Source: RGIG3102 sp964369915
GTDB taxonomy: Bacteria; Bacillota; Clostridia; Oscillospirales; Ruminococcaceae
Length of the DNA stretch: 64,000 nt
Reading direction: 5' to 3'
Assembly: GCA_964369915.1 (NCBI GenBank)
Contig: CAYJGG010000003.1
Location: 7,376-71,375 of the forward strand
A program made the translations under genes and the position numbers. Position 1 is the first letter of the stretch. Each line of letters starts with the position of its first letter. Positions 9,512 through 18,385 of this stretch are shown here, in pieces. The notes beneath the pieces are model-generated. The model ran no database searches. It worked only from the letters and a program-made list of their open reading frames with translations, and had not been told where the DNA came from.

Positions 9512-10390
9512 TTATTTTTTTCGATTTAATAAAAACCGTGTGTATTCTATTAATCTATCAGATTTTTCAAAAAATTCTTCTTTTAAACCACTTATTGCCT
9601 CGTTAGTTAACTTTTCAGCTATTTCTTTAGCTTTATTTAACCCATATAAAGTAATAAACGTTGATTTTTCATTTTCTAAATCACTTCCGGCTGGCTTTCC
9701 AAGTTCTTCACTTGAAACAGTAACATCTAAAATATCATCAACAATTTGAAACACTAATCCTATATTTTTAAAAAATAAATCTAAAACTTCTTTTTGATTT
9801 TCATTATTTATAAAAGAGCAAACACTTTCAGCTGAAAAAGAAATTAATCTTCCTGTTTTATTGCGATGTATTTTATTTAAAGTTTCTTTATCTGCTTTGA
9901 TCTCTTCATATTTTAAATCTAATTCTTGACCATATATCATTCCTTTTGGCCCTATATTTTTATATAAAGATTTTAAAATGCTAACCTTTTCTTTTTCAGT
10001 TAAATCTTTTGAATTTAATATAACTTCACCAGCTACTGAAATCAAAGAATCGCCAGCGAGTAGTGCTGTATCTTCTGAAAAAGCTATATGGCAAGAAGGT
10101 TTTCCCCTTCTTAAATCATCATTATCCATACAAGGTAAATCATCATGGATCAAGGAATAGCAATGTACCATTTCAACAGCACTAGCAATCGGGATTAACT
10201 TTTTAATATCAATATTTAATAATTCACCAGTTAAAAAAACTAAAATTGCCCTTGTTCTTTTTCCGCCATCTAATAAAGAATATTTTACAGCTTTTAAAGT
10301 TTCGCTATCGCTATTATAAAATTCATTAATATAATCTTCAAGTGATTTTTCGAGTATATTAATATACTCATTTAATTCTAATTTACTCAT
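9512..10390 (-). CDS. ispA: Polyprenyl synthetase (farnesyl diphosphate synthase type)
   Basis: Condenses IPP with allylic diphosphates, most likely to farnesyl diphosphate, the primer for UppS. The first aspartate-rich motif is DDLPCMDNDD near 85-94 and the second is DDILD near 220. The 292-residue length and the GGKRTRA segment near 42 fit short-chain synthases. The start overlaps xseB by 8 bases, the usual Firmicute xseA-xseB-ispA arrangement. Chain length is inferred from family, not proven. Confidence 0.94.
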   Translation of the reverse strand: MSKLELNEYINILEKSLEDYINEFYNSDSETLKAVKYSLLDGGKRTRAILVFLTGELLNIDIKKLIPIASAVEMVHCYSLIHDDLPCMDNDDLRRGKPSCHIAFSEDTALLAGDSLISVAGEVILNSKDLTEKEKVSILKSLYKNIGPKGMIYGQELDLKYEEIKADKETLNKIHRNKTGRLISFSAESVCSFINNENQKEVLDLFFKNIGLVFQIVDDILDVTVSSEELGKPAGSDLENEKSTFITLYGLNKAKEIAEKLTNEAISGLKEEFFEKSDRLIEYTRFLLNRKK

Positions 10391-10577
10391 TTATTATATC
10401 CACATTAATATTATTTATTAATTTATCCACTTCACTTAATTTTTCATTACAAAATGCAATCAATTTAACACCTTCAGAATATAAAGCAATCCCATCTTCA
10501 AGTTTTAAAGACGTCGACGCTAATTCTTTAGCTATTAAATCTAATCTTTGCATTGCCTCTTCAAAAGAATAATTCAT
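10383..10577 (-). CDS. xseB: Exodeoxyribonuclease VII small subunit
   Basis: A 64-residue all-helical protein with the family pattern SFEEAMQRLDLIAKELAS and LEDGIALYSEG. It partners XseA in the single-strand exonuclease involved in mismatch repair and recombination. It lies 15 bases after xseA with an AAAGGAGATATA ribosome-binding site. Confidence 0.93.
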   Translation of the reverse strand: MNYSFEEAMQRLDLIAKELASTSLKLEDGIALYSEGVKLIAFCNEKLSEVDKLINNINVDIINE

Positions 10578-10592
10578 TATATCTCCTTTTTA

Positions 10593-11804
10593 TTATCTAT
10601 CTTTTTTAGCTTTTATTTTTTTAATATCACAATATATATCGCTATTTTCAGTTAAGATTTTTATTTCATCTCCAACTGCTAATTTTTTATTTTTTATTAA
10701 ATCATCTTCTTTGTAAACCAAATTATATCCTTTTTTTAATAAATTCAAAGGATTTAATTCGTCTAGCATTTTATGATTAAATACTAGATTTGATTTTAAA
10801 TTATCAATTTTAATTTTAAAGTTTTGATTTAAAGAAGTTTCTAAGTTGTTTAATTTTTCTGTATGAATAGCTTTAAAATTTTTAAATTTATAAAATCCAT
10901 CTGATGATTTCATTAATTCTAAATTTCTATTTAATTCAAAAGTTTTTGATGTTAATTTATCTTTAAAATATTCTTCATATGAAAGTAAATTCATCACTAA
11001 ACTTTCCCTATCAGGAAAAGCAAGTTCAGCAGCAGCACTCGGAGTTGCGGCTCTTACATCACAAACGAAATCTAATATTGTAAAATCAATTTCATGGCCT
11101 ATTGCACTGATTGTAGGCTTTTTGCAATTAAAAGCGGCTCTTGCGATCTCTTCGCTATTATAAATCCACAAATCATCAGCACTACCGCCACCACGAGTTA
11201 TAATAATTAAATCTAATTCTTCTATATCATCAAGCGCTTTTATAGCTTTAATTATAGATTTTTCTGCCTCTTTTTCTCCTTGCACTAAGCAATTAGCTAA
11301 ATATATTTTAGCACATGGAAATCTTCTATTCATAACGCTTACAATATCTTTTATTGCAGCTCCTGTTTCACTAGTTGCAACACCTATTTTAAAAGGATAC
11401 TGCGGTAAAGGTTTTTTATTTTTTTCATCAAATAAACCTTCTTTTTCTAATTTTTGTTTTAGCTGTTCAAAAGCGATTTGTCTAGCACCAATACCAGCTG
11501 GAAACATATCAGTTACATAAAATTGATACGAGCCATTAGCCTCATAAATACTAACTTTACCCCTAACTAAAACTTTCATTCCATCTTCAGGCATAAAATT
11601 TATTTTAATATTATTAAATTTAAACATAACAGCATTAATTGCTGCTTTTTCATCTTTTAGAGAAAAATAAAAATGCCCAGAAGTATAATGATTTTTAAAA
11701 TTTGATATCTCTGCCTCAACAGTTATATCCTTTAAAAATTTATCATTCTCTAAAATATTTTTTGCATATAAATTTAAAGCCGAAACACTTAAAATATTAT
11801 CCAT
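10593..11804 (-). CDS. xseA: Exodeoxyribonuclease VII large subunit
   Basis: Catalytic subunit of exonuclease VII. The N-terminal OB fold (about 1-100) contains GHFYFSLKDE. The catalytic domain includes TSETGAAIKDI, the conserved TRGGGSADDLW near 203-213, SAIGHEIDFT near 232 and RAATPSAAAELA near 252, and is followed by a helical tail. 403 residues is normal. It overlaps the TsaD-like gene by 8 bases. Confidence 0.96.
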   Translation of the reverse strand: MDNILSVSALNLYAKNILENDKFLKDITVEAEISNFKNHYTSGHFYFSLKDEKAAINAVMFKFNNIKINFMPEDGMKVLVRGKVSIYEANGSYQFYVTDMFPAGIGARQIAFEQLKQKLEKEGLFDEKNKKPLPQYPFKIGVATSETGAAIKDIVSVMNRRFPCAKIYLANCLVQGEKEAEKSIIKAIKALDDIEELDLIIITRGGGSADDLWIYNSEEIARAAFNCKKPTISAIGHEIDFTILDFVCDVRAATPSAAAELAFPDRESLVMNLLSYEEYFKDKLTSKTFELNRNLELMKSSDGFYKFKNFKAIHTEKLNNLETSLNQNFKIKIDNLKSNLVFNHKMLDELNPLNLLKKGYNLVYKEDDLIKNKKLAVGDEIKILTENSDIYCDIKKIKAKKDR

Positions 11805-12726
11805 TTATTATCCTTTTATAGCTTTTAACAGCAGCGCCAACTGCATTATCACCCGATAAATATTCTTCACAAAAATATATATCATTTAACTCTTTTTGCA
11901 TAATTTGCCTTATCACATTAGAAGACATAACTCCCCCAGCTGCAACTATATTTAAATTCCCATAATCATTTCTTACATTATTTAGAATTAAAGTTAAACT
12001 TTTTGCAATAAAACTTAAATTGTATTTTGCAATATAGCTTTTATCTATATTATCATTTATCATTTTATCGCATTGATTTTCAAGCCCTGAGAGATTACAA
12101 TTATATCCCTTAACACTAACTTTCACTTTTATATCTTCATTGCATTCACTAGCTAATTTAGAAACATATTTACCAGCTGGAAATTCAAAACCTAGCTTTA
12201 CGCCTAATCTATCAATAGCTTGTCCTGCGTATAAATCGTTCGAAGTTCCTATTGTTTTTATTATTTTTTCATTTTCTATTAATAAAATATCTGTTGTACC
12301 GCCTGAAATATGTAGCATAATAAATTTTTCGTTTTTAAATCTATTATCATTTAAACTAAATAAACAGCTTTGAATATGACATTCTTGATGTGAAAGTTCG
12401 GTTACTGGAATATTATTAGTTAAAGAAATAGCATAAGCTGCCATTTTACCTACTAAAAAACAAGGCATGTATGAATTTTCTTCATTTTTAGGCTTTGTTG
12501 TAACGCCAATTCCTTTAATATCAAAAAAATTAAAATCCATATTTTCTTTTATGATATCAGTTAAAGATTTTATATGGTTAAAAACAGCTTCTTGCTGTCT
12601 TAACCCCATTTCACCTTTTTTAACTGGTAAAAATATTTTTTTGTGCAATAAAACTTTATGGTTTTCATTATCTACAACGCTTAAAGAAGTCGCATAATTA
12701 CTAGTGTCTATGCCTAAAGTTTTCAT
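11797..12726 (-). CDS. TsaD/Kae1-like (peptidase M22 family) paralogue
   Basis: The 309 residues show the ASKHA fold of TsaD/Kae1: an N-terminal LGIDTSNYATSLSV block, a metal-ligand HxxxH pattern in SHQECH near 121, a phosphate loop HISGGTTDILLI near 145, an AAGGVMSSNVIR block near 270 and the SGDNAVGAA aspartate near 296. All three metal-ligand positions therefore appear intact. True TsaD makes the t6A modification of tRNA with TsaB and TsaE; neither is here and this protein is shorter and diverged. I infer a Clostridia-type paralogue inside the nusB-xseA operon rather than TsaD itself. Function unknown; a true tsaD elsewhere in the genome would settle it. Confidence 0.8.
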   Translation of the reverse strand: MKTLGIDTSNYATSLSVVDNENHKVLLHKKIFLPVKKGEMGLRQQEAVFNHIKSLTDIIKENMDFNFFDIKGIGVTTKPKNEENSYMPCFLVGKMAAYAISLTNNIPVTELSHQECHIQSCLFSLNDNRFKNEKFIMLHISGGTTDILLIENEKIIKTIGTSNDLYAGQAIDRLGVKLGFEFPAGKYVSKLASECNEDIKVKVSVKGYNCNLSGLENQCDKMINDNIDKSYIAKYNLSFIAKSLTLILNNVRNDYGNLNIVAAGGVMSSNVIRQIMQKELNDIYFCEEYLSGDNAVGAAVKSYKRIING

Positions 12727-12728
12727 AA

Positions 12729-13145
12729 TTATTCTTTACCACGAATTTCTTTTGAAACACTACCTAAAATTCCATTTACAAATTGATAATCTTTTTCACC
12801 AGCAAATTTTTTAGCAATTTCAACAGCTTCATTTATAACAATGCTATCCATATCTTCTTCTGTGAACATCATTTCTGCAACACTCAATCTTAAAATTGAA
12901 CTAGAAACTCTGGAAACTCTTTCTTGTTTCCAGTTTTTTAATTTTGATTGAATCATATCGTTAACTGCATCAGCATTTTTATAATATAAATTCATTAATG
13001 AAATTGCAAAATCATCTAAACGATATTCTTCGTATTCCGGCAACTCTTGAGTTACTGCTAATATATCATCTAAATCATTAGCTGAAAAGCTAGCCTCAAA
13101 AACAGCAATAAAAGCATTTTCTCTTGATTTTCTTCTTGTACTCAT
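12729..13145 (-). CDS. nusB: Transcription antitermination protein NusB
   Basis: A 138-residue all-helical RNA-binding factor of rRNA antitermination complexes. The N-terminal RRKSRENAFIAVFEASF and the C-terminal VINEAVEIAKKFAGEKDYQFVNGIL are family hallmarks. It follows asp23 with an 83-base gap that contains a hairpin, and precedes the TsaD-like gene by 2 bases. Confidence 0.95.
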   Translation of the reverse strand: MSTRRKSRENAFIAVFEASFSANDLDDILAVTQELPEYEEYRLDDFAISLMNLYYKNADAVNDMIQSKLKNWKQERVSRVSSSILRLSVAEMMFTEEDMDSIVINEAVEIAKKFAGEKDYQFVNGILGSVSKEIRGKE

Positions 13146-13195
13146 AATTTATTCTTCCCTTATATTTAGTATTCTTTTATTATCTATCACTAAAA

Positions 13196-13222
13196 TCACC
13201 CTCCAAGATAATCAAGGAGGGT
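13196..13222. terminator. Hairpin between asp23 and nusB
   Basis: ACCCTCC and GGAGGGT arms enclose an 11-base loop. The U-run is strong on the plus strand (GTTTTT) and weak on the minus strand (GATTTTAG). It may attenuate asp23-nusB transcription or block plus-strand antisense transcripts; which of these is inference. Confidence 0.45.
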
Positions 13223-13228
13223 TTTTAA

Positions 13229-13591
13229 TTATTCAACATTTTCTATTGTATCAACGCCAGATATAATAATATTAACTTTTGCAACTGTGATATTAGTCAT
13301 GTTTTGAACGCTTGATTTAACAGCTTCTTGAACTAACTTTGCAACAGATTTTACTTTAACACCATAGTCTAACACAAGGTGAATTTTAACATCTGCAACA
13401 CCTTCTAAAATACTAACTTCAACAGCTTTTGGAAGATTTGTTTTTGCAAACATTCCCTTAACTCCAAAATTTGCTATTGAAACTCTACTAACGCCTTCAA
13501 CTTCAAGTGCCGCTAATTTTGCAATTTTTTCTACAACATTTGCTGAAATATATAAATCGCCTTCCTGCTTTGTGTTTTTATTAATTTCCAT
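13229..13591 (-). CDS. Asp23/Gls24 family protein (YqhY-like)
   Basis: A 120-residue cytosolic protein with the Asp23 pattern: ISANVVEKIAKLAALEVEGVSRVS near the N-terminus, then alternating strands with VKIHLVLDYGVKVKSVAKLVQEAVKSSVQNMT. In Bacillus the nusB-linked member YqhY is connected with fatty-acid synthesis control. Its position upstream of nusB and downstream of spoIIIA matches that context. Biochemical role is unsettled in the family. Confidence 0.9.
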   Translation of the reverse strand: MEINKNTKQEGDLYISANVVEKIAKLAALEVEGVSRVSIANFGVKGMFAKTNLPKAVEVSILEGVADVKIHLVLDYGVKVKSVAKLVQEAVKSSVQNMTNITVAKVNIIISGVDTIENVE

Positions 13592-13712
13592 AAAATAATC
13601 GTTCCTTTCCGCATACCTTTAAGAATAACAATTACTGTTTAAATAATCATTATATTCATAATATACTAGCTTAAAATTGATATTTTAAACTTATTAGTGG
13701 TTATTTATGTAT

Positions 13713-13741
13713 ATTATATCATTATTTTAGAAAATTAACAA
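13713..13741 (-). promoter_or_regulatory. Sigma-A-type promoter for asp23-nusB operon
   Basis: TTGTTA (13736-13741) and TATAAT (13713-13718) with a 17-base spacer on the minus strand, overlapping the region just after spoIIIAH. It would separate vegetative transcription of asp23-nusB onward from the sporulation operon upstream, leaving a roughly 115-base leader. Confidence 0.65.
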
Positions 13742-13743
13742 CA

Positions 13744-14343
13744 CTATTTTACTTCAATTACAACAATATTTTGTGCTAAGATGTCAGTTTTAGATAAAAC
13801 TACATCTCTTACCTTTACAACATCTTGTGCAGTTAGTGTTCCACTCGTTGGCGCAACAGCTAAAGTTATCTTTTCTCCAGCTATTGTTGCAACACAATCC
13901 GTAAAGCCTTTTGCCTTTACCATATTTTCAATATCCGTTTCAAGAGTCATATCTTGAACAATTTTAGCAAGACTTTCTGTAGCTTGTGTTTTCTCTGAAT
14001 CTGATAAATTAGCGCTTTTTAATGTTTGTTCAAGTGTGTCTAGTGCTTCATCTCTTGTTTTTTCTCTAGCGAGTCTTGTTTCTTCAAAATATTTTTCTAT
14101 ATCAGTTTTATTTGTTGCAACTAGTTGTGCATCTCCATAATTTTCTGCTTCATAATCGTCCATAGTTAAAAGTAAATCACCTTCATTTATTTCAGATACT
14201 TCTCCTTGAGTTTCCATTGTTTCAGCTGTTATATAGTGTCCTTGCGCTCCTTGAGAATACTCCCAATTTAAATAAACTGCCACCATTAATGCAAATGATA
14301 AAAGCACTAATGTTAATTTTCTTTGTTTTGATATTTTTTTCAT
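13744..14343 (-). CDS. spoIIIAH: Stage III sporulation protein AH
   Basis: Mother-cell half of the SpoIIQ-SpoIIIAH channel that spans the two membranes around the forespore. The 199 residues start with one membrane anchor (about 9-25) and a charged linker with a long helix, and end in a YscJ/FliF-like ring-building domain (about 115-199: TDCVATIAGEKITLAV...). It is the last gene of spoIIIA, as in Bacillus and clostridia. Confidence 0.93.
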   Translation of the reverse strand: MKKISKQRKLTLVLLSFALMVAVYLNWEYSQGAQGHYITAETMETQGEVSEINEGDLLLTMDDYEAENYGDAQLVATNKTDIEKYFEETRLAREKTRDEALDTLEQTLKSANLSDSEKTQATESLAKIVQDMTLETDIENMVKAKGFTDCVATIAGEKITLAVAPTSGTLTAQDVVKVRDVVLSKTDILAQNIVVIEVK

Positions 14344-14359
14344 AAATGTCCCTTTCTTT

Positions 14360-14899
14360 TTATTGCATTTTTATTACACATATTCTATTGCTAGATACAT
14401 CTAAAGCAACCTGTGCAGCAGAAGTTATGTCGCTCACAACTGATATATCATCTGCTCCTTTAGTAACTACAACTACACCTTTTATTTCTGGTTCTATTGT
14501 TGTTTGTATTAATGCTGTTTCTTCATCGTATCCTTCTATTAAAACAAAACTGCTTTCATAGCTCGATTTTGTGGATTCACCATCATAATTTTCATCTTGA
14601 GATTTTTCTTCTCTCACATAGATATTTTCCCATGAAGATTCAAGTGTAATCATAACTTCAACTTCACCTGCCCCCTCTACTAACGATAAAATTTTTTGCA
14701 AATCTGTTTCAAGAGTTTTTATATAATTATCTAAATCATTTTCATAAGATAAATTTTCGTTTAATGTTAAATCTTCTGTTGTTAAAACAGGACCAAGTGA
14801 AATTAAAAATATTCCAATAAAACCTAAAACTATAAATACATTTGTTTTACCTTGCTCTAAAAGAGATTTAATAATTTTATTTTCTTTAATTTTATCCAT
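14360..14899 (-). CDS. spoIIIAG: Stage III sporulation protein AG
   Basis: Ring-forming component of the mother-cell-to-forespore feeding-tube complex. One N-terminal membrane helix (about 17-37) is followed by a ring-building-motif domain containing GAGEVEVMITLESSWE and a C-terminal EIKGVVVVTKGADD segment. A GTG two codons upstream lies on top of the AGAGG box, so the ATG at 14897-14899, five bases after that box, is the more likely start. It is shorter (179 residues) than the roughly 229 of B. subtilis. Confidence 0.92.
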   Translation of the reverse strand: MDKIKENKIIKSLLEQGKTNVFIVLGFIGIFLISLGPVLTTEDLTLNENLSYENDLDNYIKTLETDLQKILSLVEGAGEVEVMITLESSWENIYVREEKSQDENYDGESTKSSYESSFVLIEGYDEETALIQTTIEPEIKGVVVVTKGADDISVVSDITSAAQVALDVSSNRICVIKMQ

Positions 14900-15353
14900 A
14901 TTCACCTCTAAAAATTATACATTCTTCACTTGCAATTTCTTCTAGTAGTTCAATTATCTGTTTATTTTTATTTTCCTCACTTCCATAAATACTAATTTCT
15001 TTTATATAAAAACTTTCATTTTCTTTATGTATATGCACACTTACATCTTTATAGGATATATTTTTTTCATTTAATATATTTTCAATATCATTTTTTATAA
15101 TAAGTGCTGCATTTTCTATAATAAAATCAATATTCTCATTGTTATCAATTTCAATATTTTCAAAATCAAATGTTTCAATTGCTAAGTTTAAATCAAATTT
15201 TTGAAATGGTGATAATATATTTAATATTAAAATTAATCCTAAAACAGTTTGCATTATTTTATAAGTATGTTTAATTTTTATTAAATTAAATAAAAGTCCT
15301 ATTATATAAATCGCAAGGCATAAACTTCCTATATTATTATATATATCCTGCAT
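14892..15353 (-). CDS. spoIIIAF: Stage III sporulation protein AF
   Basis: A 153-residue protein with two N-terminal membrane helices (about 7-24 and 32-48) followed by a small mixed alpha/beta domain that includes ISIYGSEENK. This is the SpoIIIAF pattern. Identity rests mostly on operon position and topology because the family is poorly conserved. GGGGGAG five bases before the ATG gives a strong start inside the end of spoIIIAE. Confidence 0.88.
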   Translation of the reverse strand: MQDIYNNIGSLCLAIYIIGLLFNLIKIKHTYKIMQTVLGLILILNILSPFQKFDLNLAIETFDFENIEIDNNENIDFIIENAALIIKNDIENILNEKNISYKDVSVHIHKENESFYIKEISIYGSEENKNKQIIELLEEIASEECIIFRGEYG

Positions 15354-16406
15354 TTAAACTCCCCCAGTCAAACTTATCATTATCGTTGTTGAAAAAATAA
15401 GTAGGACTAAAAATAAGATAATTAAAGATATAATTAGTTCAATTAAATTTTTATATCCTGATAAAAGTTTTACAACTACATTTGTGTTTAAAACATCAGC
15501 TATAATAATTAAAATATTAAAAACAATCCAATAAATTAAAACTAAAACTAAAGATGGCAAAAATATAACTGCAACAGCACTAATTCCGGCAAGCCCTGCA
15601 AACCCTTTAACAACTTCCATACTAGAATAAACACTTCCAACTGCATCTTGTAAAGCACCACCTATAACAGGAATAACACCTGTTACTCCTTCTCCTATCT
15701 TTAAAGCTAAATTATCTTGACTTTGAGTTATTGTTGTTTGCAAAGTTAGGCTAAAGCAAATAAAACTAACTATTGCTTTTAAAACCCATTTAATAAGTTT
15801 TAAATAAAATTCTAAAAAAGAATCTAATCTTATTTCATCAACAGCACTACTAGTTAAATTAACAGCTAAAAAAACATTAAAACTTGGTATTATTATATTT
15901 ACACATAAGTTTGATACAAATAATAAACCTGTTAAAAAAATGCCCGTGTATAAAGTGGATGTTAAAAATTCTCCGCTAGCTGCTGATATACCTGCAAAAA
16001 TTGGTATAAATGTAGTCATAAAGCTATTTATATCAAATAGATTTTCAGTTATTATTTTTATTACCTTCGCTAAACTAGGCATTAATATTAAAAACACACT
16101 TATAACTGTTATTTTATCTATTGTTTGTCCAATATCTTCAAAATCTTTTGTTTGAAAAAATTTTAATACACTTGAAATTAATATAACAACCATAGTTTTA
16201 AATAATAATTCTAATGGCTCTTTTATTTTTTCATCTAATTCTCTATTTATAAAATTTATTATACCATCAAAAGATAAATCTAATTCATTTGAATATTCTT
16301 TAGTTATTTCATTTATTTCTTGAGTATATATATCGCTTGTTGCATATGTTTTTATTGGAAAAGTAAAGAACATTATCACAATTATTAAAATTATTAATCT
16401 CTTCAT
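15354..16406 (-). CDS. spoIIIAE: Stage III sporulation protein AE
   Basis: Polytopic membrane protein of 350 residues with an N-terminal signal-like segment and about seven or eight membrane helices. It contains the conserved GEGVTGVIPVIGGALQDAVGSV stretch near 230-252, characteristic of the family. Proposed to form part of the transport channel of the SpoIIIA complex. The start overlaps the stop of spoIIIAD and has a GAGGG box eight bases away. Confidence 0.94.
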   Translation of the reverse strand: MKRLIILIIVIMFFTFPIKTYATSDIYTQEINEITKEYSNELDLSFDGIINFINRELDEKIKEPLELLFKTMVVILISSVLKFFQTKDFEDIGQTIDKITVISVFLILMPSLAKVIKIITENLFDINSFMTTFIPIFAGISAASGEFLTSTLYTGIFLTGLLFVSNLCVNIIIPSFNVFLAVNLTSSAVDEIRLDSFLEFYLKLIKWVLKAIVSFICFSLTLQTTITQSQDNLALKIGEGVTGVIPVIGGALQDAVGSVYSSMEVVKGFAGLAGISAVAVIFLPSLVLVLIYWIVFNILIIIADVLNTNVVVKLLSGYKNLIELIISLIILFLVLLIFSTTIMISLTGGV

Positions 16407-16783
16407 TACACAAGCCCTCTAATAATATTAATAACTTCTAAAAATATAGGCATTGCAGTTATGATTATTGCTATTCTTCCTGCAAAAATCATTTGATTTG
16501 AAAGAGCTTTATTGTTATTATCAAGACAAATATCAGAAATAAACTGCGTAACTAACCCTATCCCAACAGTTTTAAAAATTATGTCTACTCCTAAAAAATC
16601 TAAACTTTCTATATTATATTTTATTTCATCTATAACTGGAGTAATATAACTTATTATGTATACTAAAACTAAAACACTACAAGAAATGGTTATTAAACTT
16701 TGAATATTTTTATTGAAAAGTGGTAAAGAAGAAACTAAGGCTACCACAATTAAAACTAAAGCTGAAATTTTTAATATATCCAT
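16406..16783 (-). CDS. spoIIIAD: Stage III sporulation protein AD
   Basis: A 125-residue membrane protein with three or four predicted helices and the family segment IIFKTVGIGLVTQFISDICLD near 69. It is related to SpoIIIAC and lies 2 bases after it. Member of the engulfed-forespore channel complex. Confidence 0.93.
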   Translation of the reverse strand: MDILKISALVLIVVALVSSLPLFNKNIQSLITISCSVLVLVYIISYITPVIDEIKYNIESLDFLGVDIIFKTVGIGLVTQFISDICLDNNNKALSNQMIFAGRIAIIITAMPIFLEVINIIRGLV

Positions 16784-16785
16784 AT

Positions 16786-16980
16786 TTAAAATCCAAAGAG
16801 ATATTTTATTGTTTCAAAAAGCTCTTGAACCTGAGTTATCACCATTGTTAAAACAACAATTAACCCCATTAAAGTTGTGAGCATTGCCTGTTCTTCTCGT
16901 CCACTTCTAACTAAAACTTGATTTAAAACAGACACGATTATTCCAATAGCAGCAATTTGAAATATTAAATCCACTTCCAT
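16786..16980 (-). CDS. spoIIIAC: Stage III sporulation protein AC
   Basis: A 64-residue protein with two membrane helices separated by a short loop (GREEQAMLTTLMG). It starts MEVDLIFQIAAIGIIV, as is typical. Family length is about 65-68. Confidence 0.94.
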   Translation of the reverse strand: MEVDLIFQIAAIGIIVSVLNQVLVRSGREEQAMLTTLMGLIVVLTMVITQVQELFETIKYLFGF

Positions 16981-17002
16981 AATTTATTTCACTTCCTTTG
17001 CT

Positions 17003-17473
17003 TTAAATTATAATTATTGAAATTATTAGTCCAATAGAAATTCCTATCGCAGAATTTACCCTTTTTTCTTCTTTATATGCTTTTTCGCATTTAATGATAT
17101 AATACTCAACTAATTTTAAACTAGAATTAATAAATTCTTTTTCATTTTCTTTATCGTATTTACCTATTCGATTAAGAAAATTATCTAAAATTTTTATATA
17201 TTTAGTTTCTAAAAGTTTATTTTTATATTTTAAAATCAAAAATTCTTCTTTTTTATTAAATTTAAACTTTTTAAAATATTCTGTTTTACTAAGATCCATT
17301 TCATTAAAAATCTTTATATATGTATAGTCTAAATTTTGAGTTATTTGAATTTGCGTTAAAATGTATTTAATATCTTCTAAAAATTTCAAAGAATAATAAT
17401 TAGAAAAATCTTTTCGCATAAATAATATTACACATGAAAATATAATTAAAAAAACTCCTATAATTTTAAACAT
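17003..17473 (-). CDS. spoIIIAB: Stage III sporulation protein AB
   Basis: A 156-residue protein with a membrane helix at each end and a lysine-rich helical middle, resembling the type II secretion GspF-like fold assigned to SpoIIIAB. The family signature is weak (EDIKYILTQIQITQ), so the call leans on its place between AA and AC. It overlaps spoIIIAA by 8 bases. Confidence 0.88.
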   Translation of the reverse strand: MFKIIGVFLIIFSCVILFMRKDFSNYYSLKFLEDIKYILTQIQITQNLDYTYIKIFNEMDLSKTEYFKKFKFNKKEEFLILKYKNKLLETKYIKILDNFLNRIGKYDKENEKEFINSSLKLVEYYIIKCEKAYKEEKRVNSAIGISIGLIISIIII

Positions 17474-18293
17474 TTATTATCTCCTTTATTTTATATTCCT
17501 TATTATCTAAAATAACTATTTTATCAAAAACACCACTTTTAAAAAGTGCACTTATATTTGGTTTTCTTTTTAAATCAAATAAAGAATCTGCATGAATTGC
17601 ACATATAAATCTAACTCCTGTATTAACGCTTGAAAGAATAGCTTTTGTTTCGCTTTCATCTCCGATTTCATCGCAAATTATAATTTGTGGATTTAGTGTT
17701 CTAGTTGCCATTTCTATCGCTACCGATTTTTTCACTCTTTTTATACTATCAAAGCTTTCATTTTCATTTATTAACTCTTCTCTTTCATCACACACGCATA
17801 TATTATTTTCTTTTGATAACTCTTTTATTATTGATTTTAAAATGGTGGTTTTTCCTGTGTGTGGAGCTCCTGAAATTAGTAAACCTTTTTTAAAATCTAA
17901 AATTTCTTTATTAAATTCAAAACTTGCATTATAATTTATTCTTATATTCAATGAAGTTAATTCTTTTAAAATCAGTTTATTATTATATGTATTAAATACC
18001 CCAGCAATCCCAACTCTATTTCCTTCTTTTAAGGTTATAAATCCTTTAGAAATCTCTTTTTCATATGCATTTATTGAAAATTCACACATAGAGTAAAATA
18101 TATTATTTAGTATTTCCTTTGTAATTATATAGTTTTTCATTTTTATATTTTGTTTATTTATGTTGAAGATAATTTCCTGATTTAATCGAAGCCTAATTTC
18201 TGTCGGCTTGTCTTTTAATAAATTAGCTTTTAATATTTCGTTAATAGTTTTTTTATCAAAATAAGATAGTATATCTTCTAATTTTTTATCCAT
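17466..18293 (-). CDS. spoIIIAA: Stage III sporulation protein AA (ATPase)
   Basis: Secretion-type ATPase proposed to power the SpoIIIA complex. It has a Walker A GAPHTGKTT near 141-149, VCDEREEL near 167, a Walker B IIICDEIGDE near 200 and a conserved His/Asp in ICAIHADSL. At 275 residues it is slightly short compared with about 307 in B. subtilis. The start has AAGGAAGTG ten bases upstream. A CATATTAT at 18316-18323 resembles a sigma-E -10 at a suitable distance, but I see no convincing -35, so mother-cell control is inferred from the family. Confidence 0.94.
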   Translation of the reverse strand: MDKKLEDILSYFDKKTINEILKANLLKDKPTEIRLRLNQEIIFNINKQNIKMKNYIITKEILNNIFYSMCEFSINAYEKEISKGFITLKEGNRVGIAGVFNTYNNKLILKELTSLNIRINYNASFEFNKEILDFKKGLLISGAPHTGKTTILKSIIKELSKENNICVCDEREELINENESFDSIKRVKKSVAIEMATRTLNPQIIICDEIGDESETKAILSSVNTGVRFICAIHADSLFDLKRKPNISALFKSGVFDKIVILDNKEYKIKEIINV

Positions 18294-18351
18294 TTATTTC
18301 ACTTCCTTTTAAAATATAATATGCAGACAAACTATTTTTAAGAACAAAAAA

Positions 18352-18385
18352 ACGCATATTAGCTTTATGCTAATATACGTTTTTA
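18352..18385 (-). terminator. Terminator after the M48-type peptidase gene
   Basis: Twelve-base arms (18352-18363 and 18369-18380, one G-U pair on the minus strand) with a five-base loop and a run of seven U on the minus strand. It begins within two bases of the peptidase stop codon and separates that gene from spoIIIA. Confidence 0.85.
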
